A stretch of DNA of 42,770 nucleotides from CAYMDP01 sp964389375 (GCA_964389375.1 CAYMDP010000025.1:1-42770), one strand, 5' to 3'; shown: positions 7,045-16,274, counted from the first letter of the stretch. Notes: a model not told the origin generated them from the sequence alone. Numbers and translations are program-made.

Positions 7045-8379
7045 GTGAGCTTTGTTCCCGCCGAACTTATTTTAAAGAAAAAGCGCGGCGGCGCTTTAAG
7101 CACTGACGAACTGCGCTTTTTTGTGAATTCCTACGTTGACGGAACAATTCCGGACTACCAAATGTCCGCCCTTCTAATGGCTATCTGCTTTCAATCTCTC
7201 ACGGATGAAGAAACCTTCTCCCTTACTGACATCATGTTAAAGTCCGGTGAGCGTTTTTCATTTAAAGACCTGGGTCAACCGAGAGTTGATAAACATAGCA
7301 CCGGGGGCGTTGGTGATAAGACGAGTTTAATCTTAGCTCCCCTTGTCGCATCTTTTGGTCTAAAAGTTCCAATGATCGCAGGACGGGGCCTTGGCCACAC
7401 TGGCGGCACTCTTGATAAGCTTGAAGCCATTCCTGGTTTTAGAGTTTCTTTATCAATGAAAGAATTTGACCACTGCATTCGCAAAGAAGGATTCGCAATC
7501 ATGGGTCAAACCCCAGAGATTTGTCCCGCGGATAGAATGCTTTATGCTCTTCGCGATGTGACCGGCACCGTGGATTCAATCCCATTGATCTGCGCCAGCA
7601 TCATGTCCAAAAAATTGGCTGAAGACCTGTCGGGACTTGTTTTAGATGTAAAGTTTGGCGCCGGCGCCTTTATGAAAAACTTAGATCAAGCCGAAATGCT
7701 GGCCAAAAATTTAATGAAAATCGGCAAATCACAAAATGTTCGCGTGCACTCTTTATTGACCTCGATGGAACAACCTCTTGGCCGCTTCACCGGAAACTCG
7801 CTTGAAGTGTTCGAATGCCTTGAAATCATGAAGGGCAAAAAATTCCTCGAAAATGGAGTCGATTTTTATCAAGAAACCAAAGAGCTAACTTTGTGGCTAG
7901 CGGCCCATATGCTTTATCTCGCAGAACTTTCCTCAGACTTAAATTCGGCTTATGAGATGGCCGAGAAAAATCTAGAGAATGGAAAGGCTTTAGAATATTT
8001 TTATAAAATGTGTGAATTCCAGGGCCCATCAAAGCCAGACGAAATTCCAATGACAAAAAATAAGATCGACCTTCTTGCTAAAGAAGACGGCTGGCTAAAA
8101 TCGATCCAAACTGAAGCCTACGGAGTTTCAAGTATTTTACTAGGAGCCGGAAGATTAAAATCAACAGACAAAATTGATCCCAAAGCCGGTATCGAACTGC
8201 GTGTTCAAGTGGGACAAAAAATTGCCAAAGGCCAGCCCTTGGCAAGCTTGTATTGTGACGACTCTAAAAAACTCGAGGTCGCCAAAGAAAAGTTGAGCGC
8301 CGCCTTCGAGTTTGCTTCTTCACCCACGACGCCAGCAAAACTAATCGCAAAAACCCTAACGGAAGAAAATGTTTCTTAA
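7045..8379 (+). CDS. deoA: thymidine/pyrimidine-nucleoside phosphorylase
   Basis: Phosphorolyses pyrimidine (deoxy)nucleosides to the free base and (deoxy)ribose-1-phosphate. At 445 aa it matches DeoA and Pdp. The family signature KHSTGGVGDKTS (from Lys83) and MIAGRGLGHTGGTLDKLE are present, plus DVKFGAGAFM and a C-terminal alpha/beta domain. It starts at GTG 7045, with AGGAG (7031-7035) placed inside the end of deoC; the one-base gap implies translational coupling. Whether it prefers thymidine (DeoA) or also uridine (Pdp) cannot be decided by eye. Its last few codons and stop lie inside the left arm of a long inverted repeat (8364-8544). Confidence 0.93.
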   Translation: MSFVPAELILKKKRGGALSTDELRFFVNSYVDGTIPDYQMSALLMAICFQSLTDEETFSLTDIMLKSGERFSFKDLGQPRVDKHSTGGVGDKTSLILAPLVASFGLKVPMIAGRGLGHTGGTLDKLEAIPGFRVSLSMKEFDHCIRKEGFAIMGQTPEICPADRMLYALRDVTGTVDSIPLICASIMSKKLAEDLSGLVLDVKFGAGAFMKNLDQAEMLAKNLMKIGKSQNVRVHSLLTSMEQPLGRFTGNSLEVFECLEIMKGKKFLENGVDFYQETKELTLWLAAHMLYLAELSSDLNSAYEMAEKNLENGKALEYFYKMCEFQGPSKPDEIPMTKNKIDLLAKEDGWLKSIQTEAYGVSSILLGAGRLKSTDKIDPKAGIELRVQVGQKIAKGQPLASLYCDDSKKLEVAKEKLSAAFEFASSPTTPAKLIAKTLTEENVS

Positions 8380-8544
8380 GAAGGAAAAATCAGAAAACTC
8401 CATCCTAAGCTGCGCCCCGCGCGAGCGGCGCGTATCCGACCTGCGGCATCTCCGATGACGCAGGCCGAAGACGCGACCGCACCCGCCCGGACTAGCTGCT
8501 TGGGATGGAGTTTTCTGATTTTTCCTTCTTAAGAGACATTTTCT
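8364..8544. repeat. long inverted repeat (47-bp arms) at the deoA 3' end
   Basis: The left arm (8364-8410) and right arm (8498-8544) are reverse complements over 47 bp with only two mismatches, for example AGGAAAAATCAGAAAACTCC against GGAGTTTTCTGATTTTTCCT. The 87-nt loop is very G+C-rich and contains its own hairpin (CCTGCG / CGCAGG) and a GACTAG. The left arm includes the last codons and stop of deoA, and the right arm ends 36 bp before punA. There is no long T-run after the stem, so it is not a textbook terminator. It has the same architecture as three other elements in this window. Confidence 0.85.
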
Positions 8545-8580
8545 CTGTGAAAAAAGAATTCGCCCTTATCTGGAGGCCCC

Positions 8581-9411
8581 GTGAACCCAATTCTTAAAAA
8601 ACTAAACGAGACAAAAAACTTTATCGAACAAAGATCAAGGGTGCGTCCCGTGGTGGGACTCACTCTTGGTTCGGGCCTTGCCTCTTTTGCTGACGAAATT
8701 GAAGTTGTGGACCGAATTCCTTATTCAGAGATTCCTCACTTTTCGCCACCGACTGTTGAAGGTCATCCAGGGGATTTGATCATTGGGCATATTCATAAAC
8801 TCCCCGTCGCGGTGTTAACGGGAAGAATTCATTTTTATGAAGGGCACTCAATGGAGCATGTGGTGTTTCCCACCAGAGCCCTCGGAAAGCTTGGAGTTAA
8901 AACCTTAATTTTGACCAACGCCGCTGGAGGCATGGATCCAAAAATGAAGCCCGGCCACCTGATGCTGATTCGTGATCACATTAATTTAACTGGGCACAAT
9001 CCTTTGCGCGGAGAAAATGTCGCAGAACTTGGTCCCCGCTTTCCGGATATGACAAATCCCTATGACCCCGAGCTTTCCGATCAACTTTTAAAGATTTTGA
9101 AGGCTCATAAGGTCCCTCACTCTGAGGGGGTTTACTGTGGCGTCGCGGGGCCCTGCTATGAAACCGCCGCCGAAGTTCGGTATTTACAAAAAATCGGCGG
9201 ACATGCGGTTGGCATGAGTACTGTGGCCGAAACGATTGCCGCCAGACATATGGGCCTTAAGGTTGTTGGATTAAGTTGTATTACGAATTTATCGACGGGT
9301 CTCAGTGATGAAAAAATCTCTCACGAGGATGTCAAAGCTGTGGCCAAAAGAGTTGAGCAGCAGTTTGTCACAGTTTTAAAAGAATTTCTTTCGCACAATT
9401 TCGCGAATTAA
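8581..9411 (+). CDS. punA: purine nucleoside phosphorylase (trimeric type)
   Basis: Phosphorolyses inosine/guanosine-type nucleosides to base and (deoxy)ribose-1-phosphate. The 276-aa protein matches the trimeric PNP-I/MTAP family: GLTLGSGLASFADEI, the phosphate-site segment GRIHFYEGH, TNAAGGMDPKMKPGHLM, RDHINLTGHNPL, CGVAGPCYETAAEVR and the base-site region GMSTVAETIAARH, then CITNLSTGLS. It begins at GTG 8581 after GGAGG. It completes the deoC-deoA-punA salvage set, which fits an organism living on prey nucleic acids, although such genes are widespread. The long inverted repeat upstream separates it from deoA. Confidence 0.95.
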   Translation: MNPILKKLNETKNFIEQRSRVRPVVGLTLGSGLASFADEIEVVDRIPYSEIPHFSPPTVEGHPGDLIIGHIHKLPVAVLTGRIHFYEGHSMEHVVFPTRALGKLGVKTLILTNAAGGMDPKMKPGHLMLIRDHINLTGHNPLRGENVAELGPRFPDMTNPYDPELSDQLLKILKAHKVPHSEGVYCGVAGPCYETAAEVRYLQKIGGHAVGMSTVAETIAARHMGLKVVGLSCITNLSTGLSDEKISHEDVKAVAKRVEQQFVTVLKEFLSHNFAN

Positions 9412-9419
9412 AATTTGTT

Positions 9420-9713
9420 CTACTTGCAGGTCGAGGCGCAAGTACTTCCAGATGAGCCTTTTGCACAAGCTTTTAAGCAATGCCCCATAGCTGCGTAATA
9501 ACAGCTTGGATTTGCCTTTTTAAATTCTGGCCAATGCTCACTGATACAACGGCCTGCGGGGCCATTTTGCATACAGGTATCTAACAGAAGTCCAAAACCC
9601 TTAGCAACCTCTCCACAGCTTCCCCCTGCCTCTGCAGGCTTGTCTGCGCTCGCAAACTCCACATTTGAAAAGCTCAACAAAAACAAAAAAGCAAAGCAGC
9701 ATAAAATTCTCAT
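9420..9713 (-). CDS. small secreted cysteine-rich protein, unknown function
   Basis: No family recognised. The 97-aa product has a clear signal peptide (MRILCCFAFLFLLSFSNVEF, likely cut after ASA near residue 23). The mature part is about 74 residues with eight cysteines (33, 47, 56, 71, 79, 83, 92, 96), enough for four disulfides, and the motif PSCYYAAMGHCLKACAKG in the second half. The ATG at 9713 is chosen because AAGGGGAT lies upstream at proper spacing; the open frame extends to 9749 but adds only a poor pre-signal segment. It converges on punA with an 8-bp gap. The even cysteine number and signal suggest an oxidised periplasmic or exported protein. Confidence 0.7.
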   Translation of the reverse strand: MRILCCFAFLFLLSFSNVEFASADKPAEAGGSCGEVAKGFGLLLDTCMQNGPAGRCISEHWPEFKKANPSCYYAAMGHCLKACAKGSSGSTCASTCK

Positions 9714-9917
9714 AACCGATATCCCCTTATTAAGTGTCACACTCGACAAACTGCCGGGAACGGCCCCGGATCCACCTTAAAAAGTATTACATAAACCAAT
9801 CTTAAACTGGCCTTCAAAATGCGGCAAACTCAAACCACTTAGGTCTTGTCTAAATTTTGGTCTAGTTATTGTGACTGGACTAACCCTATCCTGCCGAAAT
9901 TCCGACATAGCTAGACA

Positions 9918-9938
9918 GACAAAACAAGATGTTTTGTC
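9918..9938 (+). promoter_or_regulatory. leader hairpin before the subtilase gene
   Basis: GACAAAAC (9918-9925) and GTTTTGTC (9931-9938) form a perfect 8-bp stem with a 5-nt loop, ending two bases before the GGGAG ribosome-binding site (9941-9945). A hairpin so close to the site could affect ribosome access. The rest of the divergent region 9714-9950 shows no convincing promoter. Confidence 0.4.
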
Positions 9939-9950
9939 GCGGGAGTGCTC

Positions 9951-11213
9951 ATGGACGGAATTCGAAACCTACTAGTTCTATTATTAGCCACAATACTAAC
10001 AGCTTGTAGCTCTCCGCCCCCGGCCGAAACCGTATTTCCCCAAGCTTCACAATCCTGCGAAAGTGCAAAAATAGAAGGGCAATTTATCGTACGCTGGAAG
10101 TCCGGACGAAGAACGCTTGAGCGGGGACAAGATCGTAAACATTTTATCCGTACATTCGTTGAATCCAATATCGACGAAATTGAACATGTTGAATTCAATC
10201 GAAGAATTCAGCTTCAAAGTCCCACCAGACCTCCGGTGGGAACCCTGATGGCTAACAACTGGGGCGTCGAGCGAGTTCAGGCCGCAGACTTTTGGACAAA
10301 CAATATTCGCGGAGACGGAGTTACCATTGCGGTCATTGACTCTGGCGTCGATGTGACTCACCCACAGCTAATCAATCAGGTGGCCTACAACAAAGGCGAA
10401 ACCGGCCTGGATGATCAAGGAAATGATAAATCCACAAATGGAATTGATGATGACGGCAACGGGCTTATTGATGATTACGCCGGTTATGATTTCTTCGCAA
10501 ATCAGCCTCAAGTGTTTGACTATGGCTCTCACGGTACCCATGTCGCCGGAGTCATTGTTGCGGCCCATAGTGATTCTGTGGCAGGGCCTCAAAGTTATGT
10601 TCAGGGTATTGCTCCAGAGGCAAAAATTATTCCGATTGCTTTTATTGGCTCCGATGGTGGCGGAACTTTGTTTGATGCGATCCGATCCATTGAATATGCG
10701 GCCCTTCGTGGCGCGGATTTGATCAATGCTAGCTGGGGCGGAGCCGAGTGTTCTCCCGAACTTCGAAAAACAATTGAGACCGTTGGAGCCCAAGGCGTCT
10801 TGTTTGTGGCTGCCTCAGGAAATCGTGGTCTTGATATTGATCGCTTTGCGGAATTTCCTGCAGCCTTTAATCTTTCGACCCAAATTACAGTTGGATCCGT
10901 TGGAACCTCGGACTTGATGGCAAATCATTCGAACTATGGCCAAACCGCTGTGCATATCTTTGCGCCGGGTGTGGATATCTTCTCAACTGTTCCGCAAAAT
11001 GGGATCGAATCCATGACCGGAACCAGTATGGCGACTCCTTTTGTTGCGGGAGCAATTGCTCTATTAAAAAGCCACAGACCCTCAGCCGGCGTCGAACATA
11101 TTCGCCAAGCTCTTTACCTGTCTTCCGTAAAAAGAAGTGTTTACCCAAATGCTTCACAGGGGCGACTTGATCTTGCAACGGCCCGTTCCGAGCTTGAACG
11201 CCTCGTTCCGTAA
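9951..11213 (+). CDS. subtilisin-like (S8) serine protease lipoprotein
   Basis: Exported serine endopeptidase. The 420-aa precursor starts MDGIRNLLVLLLATILTACS, a lipoprotein signal with lipobox LTAC (Cys19). A propeptide-like segment (FIVRWKSGRRT... to about residue 90) resembles an I9 inhibitor domain. The catalytic triad is Asp130 (AVIDSGVDVTHP), His194 (GSHGTHVAGVI) and Ser359 (MTGTSMATPFVAGA), with oxyanion Asn in VAASGNRG. A DDDGNGLIDD insertion between Asp and His is typical of calcium-binding loops in this family. The ATG at 9951 follows GGGAG by five bases. It is monocistronic by context. Surface proteases are plausible prey-digestion enzymes in Bdellovibrio-like bacteria, but that role is inference. 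Confidence 0.92.
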   Translation: MDGIRNLLVLLLATILTACSSPPPAETVFPQASQSCESAKIEGQFIVRWKSGRRTLERGQDRKHFIRTFVESNIDEIEHVEFNRRIQLQSPTRPPVGTLMANNWGVERVQAADFWTNNIRGDGVTIAVIDSGVDVTHPQLINQVAYNKGETGLDDQGNDKSTNGIDDDGNGLIDDYAGYDFFANQPQVFDYGSHGTHVAGVIVAAHSDSVAGPQSYVQGIAPEAKIIPIAFIGSDGGGTLFDAIRSIEYAALRGADLINASWGGAECSPELRKTIETVGAQGVLFVAASGNRGLDIDRFAEFPAAFNLSTQITVGSVGTSDLMANHSNYGQTAVHIFAPGVDIFSTVPQNGIESMTGTSMATPFVAGAIALLKSHRPSAGVEHIRQALYLSSVKRSVYPNASQGRLDLATARSELERLVP

Positions 11214-11333
11214 TTGCGCCGCGCATTACTTAAGGGCTTTCTTCTTAATTTTTCAGCTGATTCTCGGTTTCCTTACATGGTACACCCGTAGCTCTGCATT
11301 TTGCCTATTGCATAATAAGGACGGGGTTGAGCT

Positions 11334-12623
11334 ATGCGGGTTTATATCAACGACTTAAAATCTTATGTCGGCCAAAAGGTTGAGCTTAAGGGTTGGGTCT
11401 ATAACTTCAGATCCTCAGGAAAAGTAAAATTTTTGGTTCTGCGAGATGGCACCGGCCACTGTCAGTGTGTTTACTTTGGCGGCGAATGCACCCCAGAAGC
11501 CTTGGATCAATTTCAACATCTATCTCAAGAAACCACGGTCCGAGTCACCGGAACTGTAAAAGAAGAGCCCAGAAGCCCAGGTGGTTTTGAGCTTTCTGGC
11601 TATGAACTCGAAGTTCTTTCTAAGTCCGTTGACTATCCCATTACTCCAAAAGAACACGGTGTTGATTATTTGATGAGTCACCGTCACCTTTGGTTAAGGT
11701 CTAAAAAACAGCATGCCGCCCTTCGTGTTCGGGCCGAGATTATTTCCGCAGTTCGGGATTTTTTTGATGGCCGTGGTTTTACTTTGACGGATGCTCCGAT
11801 TTTTACTCCTGCGGCTTGTGAAGGAACCTCGACCCTTTTTGAAACTAAGTATTTCGATGAAATGGCTTACCTTTCTCAAAGTGGTCAGCTTTATATGGAA
11901 GCGACCGCGGCGGCGCTCGGAAAAGTTTATTGCTTTGGTCCAACCTTTAGAGCTGAAAAATCTAAAACTCGTCGCCACTTGATCGAGTTTTGGATGGTCG
12001 AGCCCGAAGTCGCATTTAACGACCTTTATGACAATATGGAGCTTGCTGAACAATTTGTAGAATACATCGTTCAACGCACTTTAAAAAATAAAGCCGATGA
12101 GCTGCTCGTTCTTGAGCGCAATACGGATGTCTTAAAAAACGTTCTCGCACCATTTCCTCGTCTTCATTACAGCGAAGCGGCCGCATTGATTAAAAAAGAA
12201 AATCCAGACTTCGTGATCGGCGATGATTTTGGCGGAACTGACGAAACAATCGTGAGCTCCAAATTTGATAAACCACTTTTCGTGCACCATTACCCTTCTG
12301 CCATTAAAGCTTTTTACATGAAGGAAGATCCCAAAGAGATCGGATCAAGTCTAAGCTGTGATTTGCTTGCGACCGATGGCTACGGCGAGATCATTGGGGG
12401 CGGGCAGCGCGAAGACAATCTTGAGATCTTACAAAGAAAAATTAAAGAGCATGGTTTAGATGAAAAGGACTTTGCTTGGTATTTGGATTTAAGACGTTAC
12501 GGATCTTTTGAGCATTCGGGATTTGGACTGGGAATTGAGCGCACGGTCTCATGGATCTGCGGGCTATCCCATGTGCGCGAAACAATCCCCTTCCCAAGAC
12601 TTTACGGAAGAAGCTACCCCTGA
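11334..12623 (+). CDS. asnS: asparaginyl-tRNA synthetase
   Basis: Class IIb synthetase charging tRNA-Asn. The 429-aa protein has an N-terminal OB-fold anticodon-binding domain (VELKGWVYNFRSSGKVKFLV), then the class II core: motif 2 around FRAEKSKTRRHLIEFWMVE and motif 3 GLGIERTVSWICGLSHVRE. The sequence YLSQSGQLYMEA and the ending PFPRLYGRSYP favour AsnRS over AspRS. It is slightly shorter than the E. coli enzyme (466 aa). The ATG at 11334 has only a modest GGGG upstream. The 120 bp upstream holds a possible -10 (CATAAT, 11311-11316) but no good -35. It lies 31 bp before the propionyl-CoA carboxylase gene. Confidence 0.95.
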   Translation: MRVYINDLKSYVGQKVELKGWVYNFRSSGKVKFLVLRDGTGHCQCVYFGGECTPEALDQFQHLSQETTVRVTGTVKEEPRSPGGFELSGYELEVLSKSVDYPITPKEHGVDYLMSHRHLWLRSKKQHAALRVRAEIISAVRDFFDGRGFTLTDAPIFTPAACEGTSTLFETKYFDEMAYLSQSGQLYMEATAAALGKVYCFGPTFRAEKSKTRRHLIEFWMVEPEVAFNDLYDNMELAEQFVEYIVQRTLKNKADELLVLERNTDVLKNVLAPFPRLHYSEAAALIKKENPDFVIGDDFGGTDETIVSSKFDKPLFVHHYPSAIKAFYMKEDPKEIGSSLSCDLLATDGYGEIIGGGQREDNLEILQRKIKEHGLDEKDFAWYLDLRRYGSFEHSGFGLGIERTVSWICGLSHVRETIPFPRLYGRSYP

Positions 12624-12654
12624 TTTTTACTAAACCCTAAGAGGTGAGGCATTT

Positions 12655-14226
12655 ATGACTGAAGCTGAAATTCAAAATAGCACTTTAAAGAAAATTTCTG
12701 ATTTCGAGAACAAAAACGATTCTGCTCTAGTGGGTGGCGGCGAAGATCGAGTTGCTAAACACAAGGCTGGAGGTCGCCTTACCGCGCGAGAACGGCTGGA
12801 TGTTTTACTTGATCCGGGAAGCTTTGTTGAAATCGACCGCTTTGTTACCCACCGATGTAATAACTTTGGTATGGAAAGCCAAAAGATCCCCGGTGATGGA
12901 GTCATCACTGGATACGGAAAAGTAAACGGAAAACTGGTTTACGTCTATAGCCAGGACTTTACCGTTTTCGGTGGAAGTATGTCTCGCACTCAGGCCAACA
13001 AAATTTGTAAGATCATGGACATGGCCGTTAAGAATGGCGCTCCAGTTGTCGGATTAAATGATTCCGGCGGTGCTCGGATTCAAGAAGGTGTTGAGGCCCT
13101 TGGAGGTTATGCGGACATCTTTTTGCGTAATGTGACCTCTTCAGGAGTTGTTCCACAGATTAGCGCAATCATGGGGCCCTGTGCGGGTGGTGCGGTTTAT
13201 AGCCCAAGCCTAACTGATTTTATTTTTATGGTGAAAGACACAAGCTACATGTTTGTCACTGGGCCTGATGTCATTAAGGCCGTGACCCATGAGGAAGTCT
13301 CTAAAGAAGATTTGGGTGGGGCCATTACTCATAACCAAAAATCTGGTGTGGCTCACTTTGCGGCCGATGATGATAAAAACTGTCTCTTGCTGATTCGAGA
13401 GCTTTTAAACTTTCTTCCAAGCAACAATATGGACGACACTCCAGTTCTTCCAACAAACGATCGTCCAGATCGAATCGAAGAAAGCCTAAATACTTTTATT
13501 CCTGACAGCCCCAAAAAACCCTACGACATGCTTCAGCTCATCAATAAGGTTGTCGATGAAGGATACTTTTTAGAGGTTCACCAACATTACGCCAAAAACA
13601 TTATCGTGGGTTTTGCGCGCCTAAACGGAAGAAGCGTTGGGATTGTTGCAAACCAGCCTCAGGTTCTTGCGGGATGCTTAAATATTCAGGCCAGTGTAAA
13701 GGCGGCCCGTTTTGTTCGGTTCTGTGATGCCTTTAATATTCCTGTTGTGACTTTAGTGGACGTTCCTGGATTTCTTCCTGGAACAGAGCAAGAGTGGAGC
13801 GGGATTATTACTCATGGCGCAAAACTTCTTTATGCCTATGCCGAAGCCACGGTTCCAAAAGTAACTTTGATCACAAGAAAAGCCTACGGCGGAGCCTATG
13901 ACGTCATGTCATCTAAACATTTGCGGGGTGATATAAATCTTGCCTACCCAACGGCTGAGATTGCAGTGATGGGCGCAGATGGTGCGGTGAATATTATTTT
14001 TAGAAACGCGATTAAGGATGCAAAAGACCCGGTTGCGGAAAAAGCGAAGCTTGTTAAGGATTACGAGACAAAATTTGCAAATCCTTATGTGGCCGCAGAA
14101 GTCGGCTATATCGACGAAGTCATTGAACCTTCGATGACAAGAAAGCGCCTGATCGATTCTCTTGAAATGCTAAAAAATAAAAGAGACAGCAATCCGCCCA
14201 AAAAACACGGAAATATTCCTCTTTAA
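12655..14226 (+). CDS. pccB: propionyl-CoA/acyl-CoA carboxylase, carboxyltransferase (beta) subunit
   Basis: Transfers carboxyl from carboxybiotin to an acyl-CoA. The 523-aa protein has both carboxyltransferase halves: AGGRLTARERLDVLLDPGSF, LNDSGGARIQEGVEALGGY and IMGPCAGGAVYSPSLTDF in the N-terminal half, and LVDVPGFLPGTEQE, GAKLLYAYAEATVPK and RKAYGGAYDVMSSK in the C-terminal half. Length and motifs fit PccB/MmdA. The adjacent biotin carboxylase, biotin carrier and methylmalonyl-CoA mutase point to propionyl-CoA as substrate; other acyl-CoAs are possible. The ATG follows GAGGTGAGG. It is the first gene of a four-gene operon with gaps of 12 bp or less. Confidence 0.93.
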   Translation: MTEAEIQNSTLKKISDFENKNDSALVGGGEDRVAKHKAGGRLTARERLDVLLDPGSFVEIDRFVTHRCNNFGMESQKIPGDGVITGYGKVNGKLVYVYSQDFTVFGGSMSRTQANKICKIMDMAVKNGAPVVGLNDSGGARIQEGVEALGGYADIFLRNVTSSGVVPQISAIMGPCAGGAVYSPSLTDFIFMVKDTSYMFVTGPDVIKAVTHEEVSKEDLGGAITHNQKSGVAHFAADDDKNCLLLIRELLNFLPSNNMDDTPVLPTNDRPDRIEESLNTFIPDSPKKPYDMLQLINKVVDEGYFLEVHQHYAKNIIVGFARLNGRSVGIVANQPQVLAGCLNIQASVKAARFVRFCDAFNIPVVTLVDVPGFLPGTEQEWSGIITHGAKLLYAYAEATVPKVTLITRKAYGGAYDVMSSKHLRGDINLAYPTAEIAVMGADGAVNIIFRNAIKDAKDPVAEKAKLVKDYETKFANPYVAAEVGYIDEVIEPSMTRKRLIDSLEMLKNKRDSNPPKKHGNIPL

Positions 14227-14238
14227 GGACTTAAAACT

Positions 14239-15738
14239 ATGTTTAAAAAGATTTTGATCGCAAATCGTGGAGAAATTGCCATACGGGTTATCCGCACTTG
14301 CCGAGAGATGGGCATTCAATCCGTCGCTGTTTATAGTGAGGCGGATCGCGCCAGCCTTCATGTCCTTTTGGCCGATGAGGCGTATTTTATCGGACCCGCA
14401 CCCAGCTCTCAATCTTACCTTAATGGAGAGAAAATTCTTTCGGTCGCAAAAGAGTCGGGCGCAGAAGCAATTCACCCAGGCTACGGATTTTTAAGTGAGT
14501 CCCCGGATTTTGCAAGGGCCTGCCAAAAAGCCGGAATCACTTTTATCGGCCCCACGGTCGAAAATATTTTAGCTATGGGCGATAAGCTGGCAAGCCGAGA
14601 TCTAATGACCAAAGCAAAAGTTCCGACGGTCCCCGGCACTCCCGGCCCCGTTCTAGATGCAAAAGAGGCTGAGGTGGCCGCTGAAAAAATCGGCTATCCC
14701 GTGATGATTAAAGCTTCAGCCGGCGGCGGCGGAAAAGGGATTCGTGTAGTCCACGAAAAAAAGGAGCTTGCGAGCGCTTTTCGATCTTGCCAAAGCGAAG
14801 GTAAAAATTATTTTAAAGATGACCGCGTCTTTATCGAGCGTTTTATTCAGAATCCAAAACATATCGAAGTTCAGGTCTTTGGCGATACTCACGGCAACGT
14901 GGTTCACTTGTATGAGCGCGAATGCTCGATGCAGCGAAGACACCAAAAGATTCTTGAAGAATCACCGAGCATTTCGGTTCCAGATGATGTTCGAGAAAAA
15001 ATGGGTCAGGTGGCTGTTGCTGCAGCAAAATCAATTCAGTATGTAGGTGCTGGAACGATTGAGTTTATTTTTGACAACAATACCAAAGAATTTTTCTTCA
15101 TGGAGATGAACACTCGCCTTCAGGTCGAGCATCCCGTGACTGAGCTGGTTACCGGAATTGATTTGGTCAAAGAACAAATTTTAGTCGCAATGGGCCGCCC
15201 TCTTTCCTTTAAACAAGAGGATATCCGTCAGAGTGGACACTCCATCGAGCTTCGCATTTGCGCTGAAGATCCAATTACCTTTATGCCAAGCCCTGGAAAG
15301 ATTCGAAAGTATCGACTTCCTCAAGGGCCCTTCGTCCGCTTAGATAACTATGCTTATCCCGGCTATGAAGTTCCGATGCATTACGATCCAATGATCGCAA
15401 AACTGATCGTTTGGGGTCATACTCGCGCGGAGTGCATCTTGCGCCTGCAGCGGGCTCTCGCCGAATACATGCTGACCGGGATTAAAAGCAATATCGTGCT
15501 TCATAAAAATATTCTGACTCATCCGACTTTTTTAGATGGCAGTTACACAACTCAGTTTATTGATCAGCAGGTTGCCGGCAAAAAACAGCGCGAGCTTTTT
15601 ATGTTCGTCGATGAAAATCTGTTTTTAATCGCCGCTGCGATCACGGCTTATAACGATTCGAAGTCAAAAGATGTTTCTGACTTTAGTGTTGCAAGCCAGT
15701 GGAAAAAATATGGTCGGGCGAAAGGAATGAGGGTCTAA
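14239..15738 (+). CDS. pccA: biotin carboxylase subunit of acyl-CoA carboxylase
   Basis: ATP-grasp enzyme that carboxylates biotin using bicarbonate. The 499-aa protein begins MFKKILIANRGEIAIRVIRT, the canonical biotin carboxylase start. It contains HPGYGFLSE, the glycine-rich ATP-binding loop KASAGGGGKGIRVV, HIEVQVFGDTHGNVVHL, ECSMQRRHQK and EMNTRLQVEHPVTE. It carries no biotin-attachment domain; this is on the next, separate gene. It could be annotated accC, but the operon context (pccB, mutase) indicates the alpha chain of propionyl-CoA carboxylase in split form. The C-terminal ~50 residues are divergent. The ATG is 12 bp after pccB. Confidence 0.92.
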   Translation: MFKKILIANRGEIAIRVIRTCREMGIQSVAVYSEADRASLHVLLADEAYFIGPAPSSQSYLNGEKILSVAKESGAEAIHPGYGFLSESPDFARACQKAGITFIGPTVENILAMGDKLASRDLMTKAKVPTVPGTPGPVLDAKEAEVAAEKIGYPVMIKASAGGGGKGIRVVHEKKELASAFRSCQSEGKNYFKDDRVFIERFIQNPKHIEVQVFGDTHGNVVHLYERECSMQRRHQKILEESPSISVPDDVREKMGQVAVAAAKSIQYVGAGTIEFIFDNNTKEFFFMEMNTRLQVEHPVTELVTGIDLVKEQILVAMGRPLSFKQEDIRQSGHSIELRICAEDPITFMPSPGKIRKYRLPQGPFVRLDNYAYPGYEVPMHYDPMIAKLIVWGHTRAECILRLQRALAEYMLTGIKSNIVLHKNILTHPTFLDGSYTTQFIDQQVAGKKQRELFMFVDENLFLIAAAITAYNDSKSKDVSDFSVASQWKKYGRAKGMRV

Positions 15739-15740
15739 GT

Positions 15741-16274
15741 ATGTACTTTCAAGCTGAATCTGACGGAAAAAAATTTGAAATTAATGTCGTCGAAACAAAG
15801 TCCGAGTGGCGGGTTTCCCTTAAGGCCGAAGGTGGCGAGTGGGTCCAACACGATATTCTAAAAGAAAACTACCGGGACATTGATGATACGGTCAGCTTTC
15901 TTTTTAAAAACAGCTCCTACCTTGTCGACGTCACAGGATCCGGAACGGACTACACCGTTTTTGCCCGCGGTGCTTTTAGAAATGTAAAGATCTTCAATGA
16001 AGAGCGCATTCTTCACGAAAGCCTTAAGGGCGGTGGCTCTTTCGGCGCCGGAGATCTTTTAACTGCTGGGATGCCTGGCAAAATTTCTAAGATTTTTGTC
16101 AAAACCGGAGACTTGCTGAATGCGGGAGACCCTGTCCTTGTCATGGAAGCCATGAAGATGGAAAACGAAATGCGTGCCGGCGGATCCGTTAGGGTGAAAC
16201 ACATTCACGTTAAAGAGGGTGATACTGTTGAATCTGGAGCTCAGCTTGTTTCTTTTGAAAAAGCCGATGCCTAA
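15741..16274 (+). CDS. biotin carboxyl carrier protein of the acyl-CoA carboxylase
   Basis: Carries biotin between the carboxylase and carboxyltransferase. The 177-aa protein ends in a biotinyl/lipoyl domain (about residues 100-175) with the biotinylation motif VMEAMKMENEM, Lys139 being the attachment site. The N-terminal ~95 residues (FARGAFRNVKIFNEE and before) may correspond to the BT interaction region of fused alpha chains; this is inference. The ATG at 15741 is two bases after the pccA stop, with GAGGG inside pccA. The split of alpha chain and carrier into two genes is seen in several bacteria. Confidence 0.9.
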   Translation: MYFQAESDGKKFEINVVETKSEWRVSLKAEGGEWVQHDILKENYRDIDDTVSFLFKNSSYLVDVTGSGTDYTVFARGAFRNVKIFNEERILHESLKGGGSFGAGDLLTAGMPGKISKIFVKTGDLLNAGDPVLVMEAMKMENEMRAGGSVRVKHIHVKEGDTVESGAQLVSFEKADA

